64,000 bases of DNA from Pseudomonadota bacterium (GCA_018242505.1 JAFEBU010000067.1:24454-88453); one strand, 5' to 3'. Counted from the first letter of the stretch, positions 25,007 to 34,163 are shown. Notes: generated by a model not told the origin, from the letters alone. Numbers and translations are program-made.

Positions 25007-26487
25007 ACCGCGCAGGAACCGATAGCGCCGGACGGACCGGCCTCACACCGGAACAGGCGGTCGATCGTCTGGAGTTCCTCCATGCCCGCGCATGCGACGC
25101 GCTGCGCGAAGCGCTGGCGCGTTTCACCAGGTCCGGAACCGTGCCGACGGAGGAACAGCGGCGCGCGTTCCGCTACCCCGAGCTGCGCGTCGACTGGCAA
25201 CCGTCCGGCACGGTCCATTTCACACGCCGGGCCTGGGCGAAGTTCCAGTCACCGGGACTCTATTCCACCACCATCACCCAGCCGGCTTTCTTTCGCCGCT
25301 ATCTGCTCGAACAATTGCGGCCGCTGGTCGGCGAATTCGGTGCGCGTCTGGAGGTCGGCGTCAGCGACCAGGAGATCCCGTATCCCTTCGTCACCGAGGA
25401 GGGCGATGAGTTCATCCACGGCGAGCTCTCCGTCAGCGAGCTTGCCCGCTATTTCCCGACGCCGGTCCTCGCCAATGTCGGCGACGAGATCGCCGACGGA
25501 ACGTGGGTGTTCGAGAGGCGGCGGTCGCGGCCGCTCGCCCTGTTCGATGCGCTGCGCGTCGACTTCTCCTTGCGTCGCTTGCTCCACTACACCGGCACCG
25601 ACTGGCGCACCATCCAACCCTGGATCCTGTTCACCAACTACCAGCGCTATGTCGACCAGTTCCTCGCCTGGGCGCTGGAGGAATTGGCGAGGCCGGCGGG
25701 GCCCTATGTCCGGCTCGTCCTGCCCGGCGGTGTCATCGTTCGGCGCGAGGACAGCGCGACGGTGGCGTCCGCCGCCATTGCCGCCGCGCCCTGGCACCGC
25801 TTCCAGATGCCGGCATACAGCCTTCAGCGCTCGGATGATCGCGGCGGAGTCACCATCGTCAATATCGGCGTCGGCCCATCGAATGCGAAGAACGCGACCG
25901 ATCACCTCGCGGTGCTGCGCCCGCACTGCTGGCTGATGATCGGCCACTGCGGCGGGTTGCGACAGTCGCAGACGATCGGCGACTATGTGCTGGCGCATGC
26001 CTATATGCGACGCGACCGCATCCTCGACGATCTCGTGCCGCCGGAAGTGCCGGTGCCGGCCCTGGCCGAAGTGCAGCTTGCCCTGCAGAAAGCGGCGGAG
26101 CGCGTCACCGGAGAGCAGGGCGACGCGCTGAAGCGGCGACTGCGCACCGGGACGGTGGTGAGCTATGACGACCGCAACTGGGAGTTCCGCTGGTCTCAGG
26201 AGCGTCGACGCATCAATCTCGGCCGCGCCATCGCCGTCGACATGGAGAGCGCCGCCCTGGCCACTCAGGGCTTCCGGCTGCGCGTACCTTACGGCACGCT
26301 GCTTTGCGTTTCCGACAAGCCCCTGCATGGCGAGATCAAGCTCCCCGGCGCCGCCACCAGCTTCTACCAGCGTGCGGTTGGGGAGCATCTGAGGATCGGG
26401 CTGGAAGCGATCGACCTTCTGCGCGGCGAACTCGGCTCGCTACATTCTCGCAAGCTGCGCAGCTTCGACGAGCCGCCCTTCAGGTGA
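25003..26487 (+). CDS. amn: AMP nucleosidase
   Basis: Amn hydrolyses AMP to adenine and ribose-5-phosphate in the cytoplasm. The 494-residue length and two-part architecture match the family: an N-terminal AMP-nucleosidase domain (about 20-190, with LRVDFSLRRLLHYTG and WILFTNYQRYVDQF) and a C-terminal phosphorylase-like catalytic domain (IVNIGVGPSNAKNATDH, LMIGHCGGLR, and AVDMESAALATQG with the ribose-binding Glu). There is no signal peptide. The gene begins inside the stop codon of the phosphodiesterase gene (ATGA overlap), so the two are translationally coupled; their products catalyse successive steps cAMP to AMP to adenine, though predicted in different compartments. Confidence 0.95.
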   Translation: MNRAGTDSAGRTGLTPEQAVDRLEFLHARACDALREALARFTRSGTVPTEEQRRAFRYPELRVDWQPSGTVHFTRRAWAKFQSPGLYSTTITQPAFFRRYLLEQLRPLVGEFGARLEVGVSDQEIPYPFVTEEGDEFIHGELSVSELARYFPTPVLANVGDEIADGTWVFERRRSRPLALFDALRVDFSLRRLLHYTGTDWRTIQPWILFTNYQRYVDQFLAWALEELARPAGPYVRLVLPGGVIVRREDSATVASAAIAAAPWHRFQMPAYSLQRSDDRGGVTIVNIGVGPSNAKNATDHLAVLRPHCWLMIGHCGGLRQSQTIGDYVLAHAYMRRDRILDDLVPPEVPVPALAEVQLALQKAAERVTGEQGDALKRRLRTGTVVSYDDRNWEFRWSQERRRINLGRAIAVDMESAALATQGFRLRVPYGTLLCVSDKPLHGEIKLPGAATSFYQRAVGEHLRIGLEAIDLLRGELGSLHSRKLRSFDEPPFR

Positions 26488-26536
26488 GGGCCGGTCGCCC
26501 GTGCTGCTGATGAAATGCACCGGCTGTCTCTTTCGA

Positions 26537-26790
26537 CTACGTCATCGAAGCACCGTCGGGAGCCGATTCCGCTTTCGGTGGCAGGTCCCCGAGGTCATCG
26601 CCCGGAGAGCCATTCTCCAACGTCGAGATCGTCTCCTGCGTCCGGTTCGGCACCCGGATCTTGCACGGGATCGACTTGATATGGACCTTGCCCGCCGCTT
26701 CGGTGATTTCGCGAGTATGTGCGATCACCTTGTTGGCATGACCTTTCGCGAAGCCGTCCAGGATCCGTGCCGCGCGCTCGGACAGTCTGG
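26537..26790 (-). pseudogene. Remnant of a LuxR/NarL-type helix-turn-helix domain
   Basis: The minus strand encodes LSERAARILDGFAKGHANKV followed by ITEAAGKVHIKSIPCKIRV and NRTQETI. This follows the NarL/FixJ output-domain pattern LSxREREIL...GxxNKxIA...ITExTVKVHIKxILRKxxVxNRTQAA step for step, but key positions are changed (TVKVH to AGKVH, ILRK to IPCK, one helix residue set lost at AHTRE). Upstream no receiver domain remains. It lies in a 711-bp region between amn and the flavin reductase gene that otherwise has no supported gene. Confidence 0.7.
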
Positions 26791-27198
26791 GACTTTGTGC
26801 AGCACCGAAGCACGCACAGCAGTCACCACCGCAAGCGTCGACCTCGGTTGGGCCGAGGCCGCTTCCGATCGGGAGACAGTGCGACAAGGCAAGCAACGTG
26901 CCGGGCACTGTCCGCGAGTGCGAGCCGTTCGGCGGCAGCGTATCGCCGTCAGTATCCGCACCGGGCTTGCCGGTTCCGGCTGGACGAAGACAGGACGCTT
27001 CGCACCGGCCACGATAGTACAACAGTCCAAGGACCAGGATTCCGCCGCGAGCGCTTCCCAACGGGCGGTCGTGCCGACGCACCTGTCCCGCTGGTCGGCC
27101 GTCGTCGATCGCCCTGCGGTCGGCTCGCTGGCCCTCGGTCCGGCCAGCGTCTAACCTGCGGCCGTTCACCATGGAAGCCAACGAGTACGGAGGAAAGA

Positions 27199-27699
27199 AT
27201 GAACAACGATGCGAAGAAAACGGTTCTGCGCATGATCCCCTACGGGATCTACGTCCTGACCGCAGCCGACGGGGACAAGATCGCGGCGGCGACGGTGAAC
27301 TGGGTAACCCAGTCTGCCTTCGCGCCGCCTCTGGTCGTGGTCGGCGTCAAGACCGACTCGGGCGCCTACCAGATCGTGAAATCAGCCAAGACCTTCGCCC
27401 TCAACATGCTGGGCAAGGACCAGAAGGGGCTTGCTTTCACCTTCTTCAAGCCGGCGAGCGTTGCCGACGGCAAGATCAGCGGGCAGGCCTATCGTACCGG
27501 GACGACCGGCGCCCCGATCCTCGTCGATGCACCGGGTGCCGTCGAATGCCGGGTCACCGGCATCGTCGAGCAGGGCGACCATCACATCGTCGTCGGTGAG
27601 GTGGTGGAAGCCCACCTGCCGAAGCCCCTGACGGGCCGTCCCGATGCGGCGATCCTCGAGATGAAGGATCTCGGCGACAACGTCTTCTACGGCGGATAG
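27199..27699 (+). CDS. Flavin reductase-like FMN-binding protein
   Basis: A 166-residue protein of the flavin reductase-like/FMN-binding split-barrel family, which reduces FMN or FAD with NAD(P)H or binds flavin for a partner oxygenase. Family signs: IPYGIYVLTAADGDKIAAAT at the N-terminus, NWVTQSAFAPPLVVVGVK, SGAYQIVKSAKTFALNML, and the late GDHHIVVGEVVEAHL strand pair. ATG 27199 is preceded by GGAGG at 27189. No two-component monooxygenase gene is adjacent. It converges on livF with a 9-bp gap. Confidence 0.88.
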   Translation: MNNDAKKTVLRMIPYGIYVLTAADGDKIAAATVNWVTQSAFAPPLVVVGVKTDSGAYQIVKSAKTFALNMLGKDQKGLAFTFFKPASVADGKISGQAYRTGTTGAPILVDAPGAVECRVTGIVEQGDHHIVVGEVVEAHLPKPLTGRPDAAILEMKDLGDNVFYGG

Positions 27700-27708
27700 G
27701 CGAAGGCC

Positions 27709-28467
27709 TCAGGTCTTGTCCTGGCCGCCGAGATAGGCATCGCGGATGCGCGGATCGGATCGCAGATCGCCGGCCGGGCCGTCGAGCACGATGCGGCCGG
27801 TCTGCAGCACATAGGCATGGTGGGCGATCTCGAGCGCGAGGCTCGCATTCTGCTCCACCATGAAGACCGTGACGCCCTCCCGATTGATCGTCGCGATCAG
27901 GTCGAGCACGCGATCGACCCAGAGGGGCGAGAGGCCCATGGTCGGCTCGTCCATGCAGATCAGTTTCGGCCGGCCCATCAGCGCCCGTGCCATTGCGACC
28001 ATCTGCTGCTCGCCGCCCGACAGGGTGCCGGCGCGCTGTCCGAGCCGTTCGGCGAGCTTGGGAAAGAGCCCGAGCGCGCGGTCGAGGTCTCGGGCGATGG
28101 CGCGTTCGTCCCGTCGGGTGAATGCGCCCATCAGGAGGTTCTCGCGTACCGTCATCTCGCCGAACAACCGTCGGGCCTCGGGTACCGAACCGACGCCGCG
28201 CCGCACGATCTGCGGTGTGGGAAGACCGCTGACGGGTTCTCCGCCGAGGCGCACGACGCCCGATGCGGGTTTCACCAGCCCCAGGATGATCTTCATGGTC
28301 GTCGACTTGCCGCTGGCATTGCCGCCCAGCAAGCAGACGATCTGGCCTCGGCCGACGGTCAAGTTGAGGTCGAAATGGACCTGGACCGGGCCGTAGAACG
28401 TGTTGATGCTGTCGAGCGCCAGCAGCGGCTCGGCCGGCTTCGGTGCAGGGGCGGCGCCGGCGGTCAT
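27709..28467 (-). CDS. livF: LivF-type ABC transporter ATPase
   Basis: Second ATPase of a branched-chain amino acid/amide-type (HAAT) importer, 252 residues, cytoplasmic. Walker A GGNASGKST, signature LSGGEQQ, Walker B LICMDEP and the H-loop region VEQNAS are present. The short ATPase with FGEMTVRENL and PSLWV-type (SPLWVDRVL) segments identifies LivF rather than LivG. Its ATG overlaps the livG stop (ATGA). It is the last gene of livK-livHM-livG-livF. Confidence 0.94.
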   Translation of the reverse strand: MTAGAAPAPKPAEPLLALDSINTFYGPVQVHFDLNLTVGRGQIVCLLGGNASGKSTTMKIILGLVKPASGVVRLGGEPVSGLPTPQIVRRGVGSVPEARRLFGEMTVRENLLMGAFTRRDERAIARDLDRALGLFPKLAERLGQRAGTLSGGEQQMVAMARALMGRPKLICMDEPTMGLSPLWVDRVLDLIATINREGVTVFMVEQNASLALEIAHHAYVLQTGRIVLDGPAGDLRSDPRIRDAYLGGQDKT

Positions 28468-29342
28468 TCGACCGCTTCCTGCGGCATCGGCGATGCCTCG
28501 GCCGCGTCGCTGCGGCGATGACCGAGATAGGCCTCGATCACCGCCGGATCGTTGCGCACGTCGTTCGGTTTGCCGTTGGCGATCACCGAGCCTTCGTCCA
28601 TCACCACGACGCGGTCGGAAAGCTGCATCACCATGTCGAGCTTGTGCTCGATCAGCAGGATCGAGAGACCCGAGCGTTTGAGATCGCCGATCAGCCCCTG
28701 CATCTCGGCCGTCTCGGTCTGGTTCATGCCCGCGGTCGGCTCGTCGAGCATCAGCAGGCGCGGTCCCAGCGCCAGGGCGCGGCCGATCTCGACCCGGCGC
28801 CGGTTGGCGTAGGAAAGGCTGTACGCCGGATGGTCCAGGCGCGGCAGCAGACGTTCGCCGAAGCGCGACAGGATCTTCAGCGCCTCCTCGCGCATGCGCT
28901 TCTCCTCGGCCGCCACCGACCGCGGCCGGATCAGGGCGAGGGCGAGCTCGGCGAGGGGCGAGAGCAGGCTGAACGGAAAGGGCCAGGTCGGCCGCACCGT
29001 CCTGAAACGCACGTGCGCACCCACCAGCACATTGTCCATCACGCTCAAATTGGCGAACACGCGGCCATGCTGGAAGGTGCGGGCAATGCCGAGCGCCGCC
29101 AGCCGTTCGGGCGGGAGGCGTGTGATGTCGTCGCCCCTGAAGCGCACCGTCCCGGCATCGGGATCGTCGAGGCCGGTCATCAGGTTGAAGAGCGTCGTCT
29201 TGCCGGCGCCGTTGGGACCGATGATGCTCACGAACTCGCCTTCGGCGAGGTCGAGATCGATCCCGGCCACGGCGGTGAGTCCGCCGAAGCGGCGGGTCAG
29301 GCCGCGGACCTCGAGCAGGGATGCGGAGGACAGGCGGCTCAT
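28464..29342 (-). CDS. livG: LivG-type ABC transporter ATPase
   Basis: First ATPase of the same importer, 292 residues. Walker A GPNGAGKTT, signature LSYANRRRVEIGRAL, Walker B LLMLDEPTAGMN with the LivG-specific AGMN, and the H-loop LLIEHKLDMVM. A typical LivG insertion (about 105-140) lies before the signature. ATG 29342 overlaps the livHM stop and its own stop overlaps the livF start, so all three cytoplasmic-side genes are coupled. Confidence 0.94.
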   Translation of the reverse strand: MSRLSSASLLEVRGLTRRFGGLTAVAGIDLDLAEGEFVSIIGPNGAGKTTLFNLMTGLDDPDAGTVRFRGDDITRLPPERLAALGIARTFQHGRVFANLSVMDNVLVGAHVRFRTVRPTWPFPFSLLSPLAELALALIRPRSVAAEEKRMREEALKILSRFGERLLPRLDHPAYSLSYANRRRVEIGRALALGPRLLMLDEPTAGMNQTETAEMQGLIGDLKRSGLSILLIEHKLDMVMQLSDRVVVMDEGSVIANGKPNDVRNDPAVIEAYLGHRRSDAAEASPMPQEAVE

Positions 29343-31162
29343 ACCGTGCCCAGCAAGCCTTGCGGGCGGAAGCGGATCAGGAGCAGCAGAACCAACCCGT
29401 AGATCAGCACGCGATATTCGGCGGCGATGCGAAAGACTTCCGGCAAGCCGACCAGCAGGACCGAGCCCAGGATCGCGCCGGCGACATTGCCCATGCCCCC
29501 CAGGATGACGATGGTGAGCGCCAGGATGGAGAGCTGGCTGTTGAAGGTCTCGTGGTTGATATAGGAATAGAGATGCGAGGTGATGCCGCCACTGATGCCG
29601 GCGGCGAAGCTGCCGACAGCGAAGGCGAGCGCCTTGTAGCGGTTCAGGCCGATGCCATAGGACCGCGCCGCGATATCGTCGTCACGCACCGCGCGCAGGA
29701 CGCGGCCGAGATGCGAGCCCAATAGCCGGAACTGCAGCGCCGCCAGCACGACCAGGGTGGCGAGCGTGAACCAGTAGATCGAGCGGTCGGTGTCGAGCTC
29801 GATGCCGAAGATCGACAGCGGCGGGATGCCCGAGATGCCGATCGGTCCGCGCGTGAGGCTCTCCCAGTTCAGGATCACCAGCGACACGATCTCGCCGATC
29901 GCCAGCGTGGCGATGGAGAGATAGTGGCCGCGCAGGCGGAAGGAGGGAAAGACGAGGAGGGTGCCGATCGCCGCCGCGATCAGGCCGGCCGAGAGGATGG
30001 AAAGACCGATCGGCACGCCGAGATTGATCGACAGCAACGCCGAGGCATAGCCGCCGATGGCCAGGAGCGCGGCATGGCCGAGCGAGATGAGGCCGACTGT
30101 GCCCGCGATCAGGGTCAGGCTGAGGCCCGCCAGGCCGTAGAGCCAGGCGTTGGTGAGCGTCTGCAGGACGTAGGGGTCAGGCAAGACGGCGGGCAGCAGC
30201 GCCGCGACGAGAGCGAGCGCGACCAGGATGCGATAGGGGATATGGATCGGCTTGCTGGGGGCGATGAAGGTGCCGGTCATCGGCTCGGGCGGCGTCTGAC
30301 GTCGCGAGGCGAACAGGCCGTTGGGCTTCAGCACCAGCACCGCGACCAGCAGGACGAAGGCGAAGAGGTTGCGGTAGCTGGTGCCGAACAGGGCGATGCC
30401 ATAGCTCTCGACCAGGCCCAGCAGCAGGCTGCCGGCGATGGCGCCCGGCACGTTGCCGACGCCACCCACGACCTGGGCGACGACGCCTTTCAGGGTCGCC
30501 TGGAAGCTCATCGCGGGGTCGATATAGTTGTAATACATGCCGACCAGCAGGCCGCTCAGGGCGCCGAGGCCGGAGGCGATGGCGAAAACCGTGCGGTTGA
30601 TCGCGTCGACATTGACGCCCATCTGCTGCGCCGCATCGCGATCCTGTGCGGTGGCGCGTACCGCCCAGCCGAGCTTGGTGTAGCGCAGGAAGGCGTAGAG
30701 CAGGCCCGCACTTGCAAGTCCGATGGCGGCGATCAGGAGATCGAGCGCGCCGATCGTGCCGGAGCCCACCTGGAAGCGCTGCTGGAGCAATTCGCTCGGC
30801 AGCGCTCGCGGATCGGGGGAGAAGGTGAGTTGCATGATCTGGTCGAGCACGAAGCTGATGCCGATGGTGGCGAGCAGCGGGGCGATATGGGCATAGCCTT
30901 GCAACGGTCTCAGGCCGAAGCGTTCGATGACCAGGCCCAGCAGCGCGCCGACGGCGACGGCGATCAGGATGGTGAGCGGCAGCGGGGTGCCGAACTGCGT
31001 CACCGCCACGAAGCCGGCATAGGCGCCCACGACATAGACCGAGCCGTGGGCGAAATTGATCAGGCGCGCCACGCCGAAGATCAGGGCAAGGCCCACCGCC
31101 AGCAACGCATAGATGTTGCCGATGATGATGCCGTTCAGCGTGTAGTCGAACCAGGAAGACAA
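29339..31162 (-). CDS. Fused LivH-LivM permease
   Basis: One 607-residue inner-membrane protein that joins both permease halves of a HAAT importer. Residues 1 to about 290 are LivH-like (NGIIIGNIYALLAVGLALIF, NFAHGSVYVVGAYAG, GGVGNVPGAIAGSLLLG); about 305-607 are LivM-like (LSLTLIAGTVGLISLGHAAL, the VRDDDIAARSYGI cytoplasmic EAA-like loop, GGMGNVAGAILGS). The linker is a short basic/Pro segment (SRRQTPPEPMTG). The start appears to be TTG 31162, with GAGGG a few bases upstream and no in-frame alternative before the livK stop. Fused LivHM proteins are known but less common than separate ones. Confidence 0.92.
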   Translation of the reverse strand: MSSWFDYTLNGIIIGNIYALLAVGLALIFGVARLINFAHGSVYVVGAYAGFVAVTQFGTPLPLTILIAVAVGALLGLVIERFGLRPLQGYAHIAPLLATIGISFVLDQIMQLTFSPDPRALPSELLQQRFQVGSGTIGALDLLIAAIGLASAGLLYAFLRYTKLGWAVRATAQDRDAAQQMGVNVDAINRTVFAIASGLGALSGLLVGMYYNYIDPAMSFQATLKGVVAQVVGGVGNVPGAIAGSLLLGLVESYGIALFGTSYRNLFAFVLLVAVLVLKPNGLFASRRQTPPEPMTGTFIAPSKPIHIPYRILVALALVAALLPAVLPDPYVLQTLTNAWLYGLAGLSLTLIAGTVGLISLGHAALLAIGGYASALLSINLGVPIGLSILSAGLIAAAIGTLLVFPSFRLRGHYLSIATLAIGEIVSLVILNWESLTRGPIGISGIPPLSIFGIELDTDRSIYWFTLATLVVLAALQFRLLGSHLGRVLRAVRDDDIAARSYGIGLNRYKALAFAVGSFAAGISGGITSHLYSYINHETFNSQLSILALTIVILGGMGNVAGAILGSVLLVGLPEVFRIAAEYRVLIYGLVLLLLIRFRPQGLLGTV

Positions 31163-31182
31163 GGTGCCCTCGACGACAGCTG

Positions 31183-32346
31183 TCAGTGGACGACCGGGCC
31201 GCCCTCGTAGACGGTGAATCGGCCGTTCTTGACCACCAGGTCGACGCTCATCGCGCCCGACACTCGGCGTGTGTTCGGGTCGAACGTCGCCTTGCCGAAG
31301 ATCACGCTCGGCACGTCCTTCACTTTCAGAAGCCCGTCGTGGATCGCCTTGCGGTCGGTGCCCGATTCGCGCATCACCTGGGCCATCAGGACCATGGTGT
31401 CATAGGCGTAGGCGTTGAAGGCGTCGGGTTCCTTGGCGTACTTCTTCTTGAACCTGGTGATGAAATCACGCACCTGCGGCCGCGGATCTTCCGGGAAGTA
31501 ACGAGATGCCGTGAAGATTCCCTCGACCGCATCACCGCCCAGCTCGAGGAGCTTCGGCGAATAGACCGAACTTGCCGCGACCGTGGGCAGCTTGACACCG
31601 GCCTGCTGGAGCTGGCGCGCGATCAGCGCTGCGTCGGAATAGTAGGAGATCAGCATCAGGCCGTCAGGCTTGGCGTCGCGTATGCGCACGATGGTGGAGC
31701 GGAAGTCCTTCTCGTCGGGCATGTAGCCCTCGGTGGCGACGATCTCGGCGCCGTCCTCCTTGGCCGCCTTGACGAAGATATCCTTGCTGGTACGACCCCA
31801 GTCGGTATTGAGATGGAGCACCGCGATCCGTTTCATGCCAAGGCGTTTCACGGCGAAAGCCGCGCTGAGCGGCTGCTCGTCGGCCTGGCTGACCGAGTTG
31901 CTCCACATATAGTCGCCGCCCTTGGTGAAGTCGGGATGCGAGTTGGTGAAGCCGAACTGCACCAGCTTGGCCCGCTGATAGATCGGAGACGCCGCCATCG
32001 AGGCCGGACTCGAGAAATCGCCGAGTTCGGCCACGATGCGCTTGTCGGCGACGAACTTCTGGGCGACGGCGACCGACTGGCGGGGATCGCTCTGGCTGTC
32101 CTCGAAGATATAGGCCAGCGGCCGACCCTTGATGCCGCCCGCGCCGTTGATCTCGTCGAGGGCGAGGTCGAAGCCCTGCTTCCATTGCGCGCCATATTGG
32201 GCGTTGGGACCGGTGAGCGGGCCGCTGACGCCGAGGTAGATCGGCTCGCCCTTGGCGGGGCCGGTTTGCGCGCCGGCCGGCATGGCTGAAAGGCCGATGA
32301 GGGCCGCGGTCGCGCCGAGCAGAAGGCGGCGGTGGAGGGCTGGCAT
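31183..32346 (-). CDS. Periplasmic ABC substrate-binding protein (LivK/AmiC type)
   Basis: A 387-residue periplasmic binding protein, type I fold. The signal peptide is MPALHRRLLLGATAALIGLS with cleavage near AGAQTG. Family motifs: LGVSGPLTGPNAQYGAQWKQ at the mature N-terminus, DEINGAGGIKGR, EDSQSDPRQSVAVAQKFV, and the FNAYAYDTMVLMAQ stretch. It feeds the fused permease encoded 20 bp downstream. The ligand may be a branched amino acid, amide, urea or aromatic compound; the neighbouring RraA-like genes and the amidases elsewhere do not settle this. AGAGGT precedes the ATG. Confidence 0.92.
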   Translation of the reverse strand: MPALHRRLLLGATAALIGLSAMPAGAQTGPAKGEPIYLGVSGPLTGPNAQYGAQWKQGFDLALDEINGAGGIKGRPLAYIFEDSQSDPRQSVAVAQKFVADKRIVAELGDFSSPASMAASPIYQRAKLVQFGFTNSHPDFTKGGDYMWSNSVSQADEQPLSAAFAVKRLGMKRIAVLHLNTDWGRTSKDIFVKAAKEDGAEIVATEGYMPDEKDFRSTIVRIRDAKPDGLMLISYYSDAALIARQLQQAGVKLPTVAASSVYSPKLLELGGDAVEGIFTASRYFPEDPRPQVRDFITRFKKKYAKEPDAFNAYAYDTMVLMAQVMRESGTDRKAIHDGLLKVKDVPSVIFGKATFDPNTRRVSGAMSVDLVVKNGRFTVYEGGPVVH

Positions 32347-32689
32347 GGGGACCTCTTGGATGTCTGGTTCCGATGTCGGCGGCGAACGGCCAAGCCGATG
32401 GAAGGCGGCGAACCTGTCAGGCGCGCCGTTGCCGGGAAAGGGAATGTTCGCATCGAAAAAAAGCGAATTGGCATCACATCCTCGCTCCTTGGAGCGACAT
32501 CACAACGGAATCCATGCACGGGCCGTGCCGGAGGGCTCATCGATTGCGCGCGATCGCAATCCGCGTGCGAACCGGCGCTCGCCAGGAACGTGTCCGAGCA
32601 AGCGACATGAGGGTGCGATGGCGTTTCGCAATCCGAGCTTTTGGCGCGCGCGGATGGACGCCTTGGGGTAGAAAGGAGGGTCAAACCTC
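32347..32689. promoter_or_regulatory. 343-bp divergent intergenic region, livK and rraA-like operons
   Basis: The only stretch between the minus-strand transporter operon and the plus-strand RraA-like genes, so promoters for both must lie here. It contains a short A-tract (32456-32463, ATCGAAAAAAAGCG) but no clear -35/-10 pair or dyad was identified. Confidence 0.4.
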
Positions 32690-33430
32690 GTGGGGAAAGC
32701 GCGCCAGATGACCGACGATCTCTTTGCCGAATTGCGCAAGATCGACACGCCCACCATCACCAATGTGGTGGCGACCTATCCGAAGAACCCTTTGTGCCTC
32801 GGCCTCTACAATCCCTGGACCGAGAACTGGTACACCGACACCTCCATCCGCTGCATCTACCCTGAGCTTGGCGCCACCCTCGGCTATGCCGTGACCTGCG
32901 TTTACGGGCTGCCCGATCCGAACTTCTCGGGGCGCCTCAGCTTCATGGATGTGGTCGATGCGCTCGATGCCATGAAGAAGCCGACCATCCTGGTGATCCA
33001 GCAGAAATGGCCGCCGGAGCTGCACAACAAGGCGGGTTTGGCTGGCGAGATGATGGTGAGCTCGATGATGGCGGTGGGGTGCGTCGGCCTGTTGTCGAAC
33101 GGACCGTCGCGGGATGTCGATGCGATTCGCAAGCTCAGGTTCCAGCTTCTGCTGGGAGGTGTCACGGCAGGCCACGGCGAGATGGCGGTGCAGGCGGTGA
33201 ACGTGCCGGTGTCGGTGGGAGGCATGGATGTGGCGCCGGGCGATCTCGTCCATATGGATGAGAACGGTGCGGTGAAGTTCCCCGTGCAGCATGCCGAGGC
33301 GGTGCTGAAGAACGCGCGCGCCATGCTCGACGATGAGGCGCGCCGACTGGTCCAGATCCGCAAGGCGAAGACCGCGGCTGAGGTCCGCGCTGCCAATTCC
33401 GGCGGCGCCTACACGCAAAAGAAGGGGTAG
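32690..33430 (+). CDS. RraA-like/HMG aldolase-family protein (first copy)
   Basis: A 246-residue protein of the RraA-like fold, a family holding the RNase E inhibitor RraA, 4-hydroxy-4-methyl-2-oxoglutarate aldolases and demethylmenaquinone-methyltransferase relatives. It has DTPTITNVVATYPKNP at the N-terminus and the later GLLSNGPSRDVDAIR segment, where the family's GxxxDGxxRD is altered, and VSVGGMDVAPGDLVHMDENG near the end. The altered active-site loop makes aldolase activity uncertain. GTG 32690 has AGGAGGG nearby; ATG 32708 is an alternative with GGGGAAAG upstream. Three bp separate it from its paralogue. Confidence 0.78.
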   Translation: MGKARQMTDDLFAELRKIDTPTITNVVATYPKNPLCLGLYNPWTENWYTDTSIRCIYPELGATLGYAVTCVYGLPDPNFSGRLSFMDVVDALDAMKKPTILVIQQKWPPELHNKAGLAGEMMVSSMMAVGCVGLLSNGPSRDVDAIRKLRFQLLLGGVTAGHGEMAVQAVNVPVSVGGMDVAPGDLVHMDENGAVKFPVQHAEAVLKNARAMLDDEARRLVQIRKAKTAAEVRAANSGGAYTQKKG

Positions 33431-33433
33431 GAG

Positions 33434-34153
33434 ATGGCCGAGCTTTCCAAGGATCTTCGCGAGGCGCTGGCCAAGGTCGGCACTTCGACGCTCACCGGCG
33501 TCCTGAATCGCCGCGGTTTGCGCAGCATGACCCTGTTCGATGTCTGGCCGCTGCGGCCCGAACAGCCGCCCATGGTCGGCATCGCCTTCACCATGCGCTT
33601 CATTCCTTCGCGTGAGGACATGGACGGCCCGACTTCGACCAACCGCTCGCGGGTCCAGCCGCAGGCGATGGAGGAATGCCCGCCGGGCCACGTGCTGATG
33701 ATCGATTCTCGGGGCGATTCGCGGGCGGCCTCGGCGGGCGATCTCTATGTCGGGCGGCTCAAGGCCCGCGGCGCGGCCGGCATCGTCACCGACGGCGGCT
33801 TTCGCGACACCAACGGCATCTTCAAGACCGGACTGCCCGCCTACCATCGCCGGCCGTCCTCGCCGCCGAGCCCGATCGTGCATCGCCCGATCGACCTTCA
33901 GTTGCCCATCGGCTGCGGCGGCGTCGCCGTCTATCCCGGCGACATCGTGGTCGGCGACCGTGATGCAGTGCTGGTGATCCCGCCCGACATCGTCGAGTCG
34001 GTCGCCGAGGAAGCGGTGAAGAACTACGAGTACGAGGAGTTTGCCGAACTCGAAGTGGCACGCGGCCGGTCGCTCAAGGGCCTGTTCCCGGTCGCGAGCG
34101 ATGAAGCCAAGCGCGACTACGAGGAGTGGAAGAAGAAGGGCGGGAAGAAGTAG
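33434..34153 (+). CDS. RraA-like/HMG aldolase-family protein (second copy)
   Basis: A 239-residue paralogue of the preceding gene with a canonical active-site region: GDLYVGRLKARGAAGIVTDG followed by GFRDTNGI, the G-x3-DGxxRD pattern that binds the divalent metal and 2-oxo acid in HMG/CHA aldolases. Residues IGCGGVAVYPGDIVVGDRD form the usual C-terminal beta segment. A charged C-terminal tail (DYEEWKKKGGKK) is extra. Likely a lyase on a 2-oxo acid from a catabolic route, possibly of the compound imported by the divergent ABC system. It converges on the LLM oxidoreductase gene with a 10-bp gap. Confidence 0.82.
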   Translation: MAELSKDLREALAKVGTSTLTGVLNRRGLRSMTLFDVWPLRPEQPPMVGIAFTMRFIPSREDMDGPTSTNRSRVQPQAMEECPPGHVLMIDSRGDSRAASAGDLYVGRLKARGAAGIVTDGGFRDTNGIFKTGLPAYHRRPSSPPSPIVHRPIDLQLPIGCGGVAVYPGDIVVGDRDAVLVIPPDIVESVAEEAVKNYEYEEFAELEVARGRSLKGLFPVASDEAKRDYEEWKKKGGKK

Positions 34154-34163
34154 GCGAAGGCGG

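Noticed and set aside
29924..31210. 428-codon plus-strand frame
   Set aside because: Antisense to the fused LivHM permease; charged low-complexity translation.
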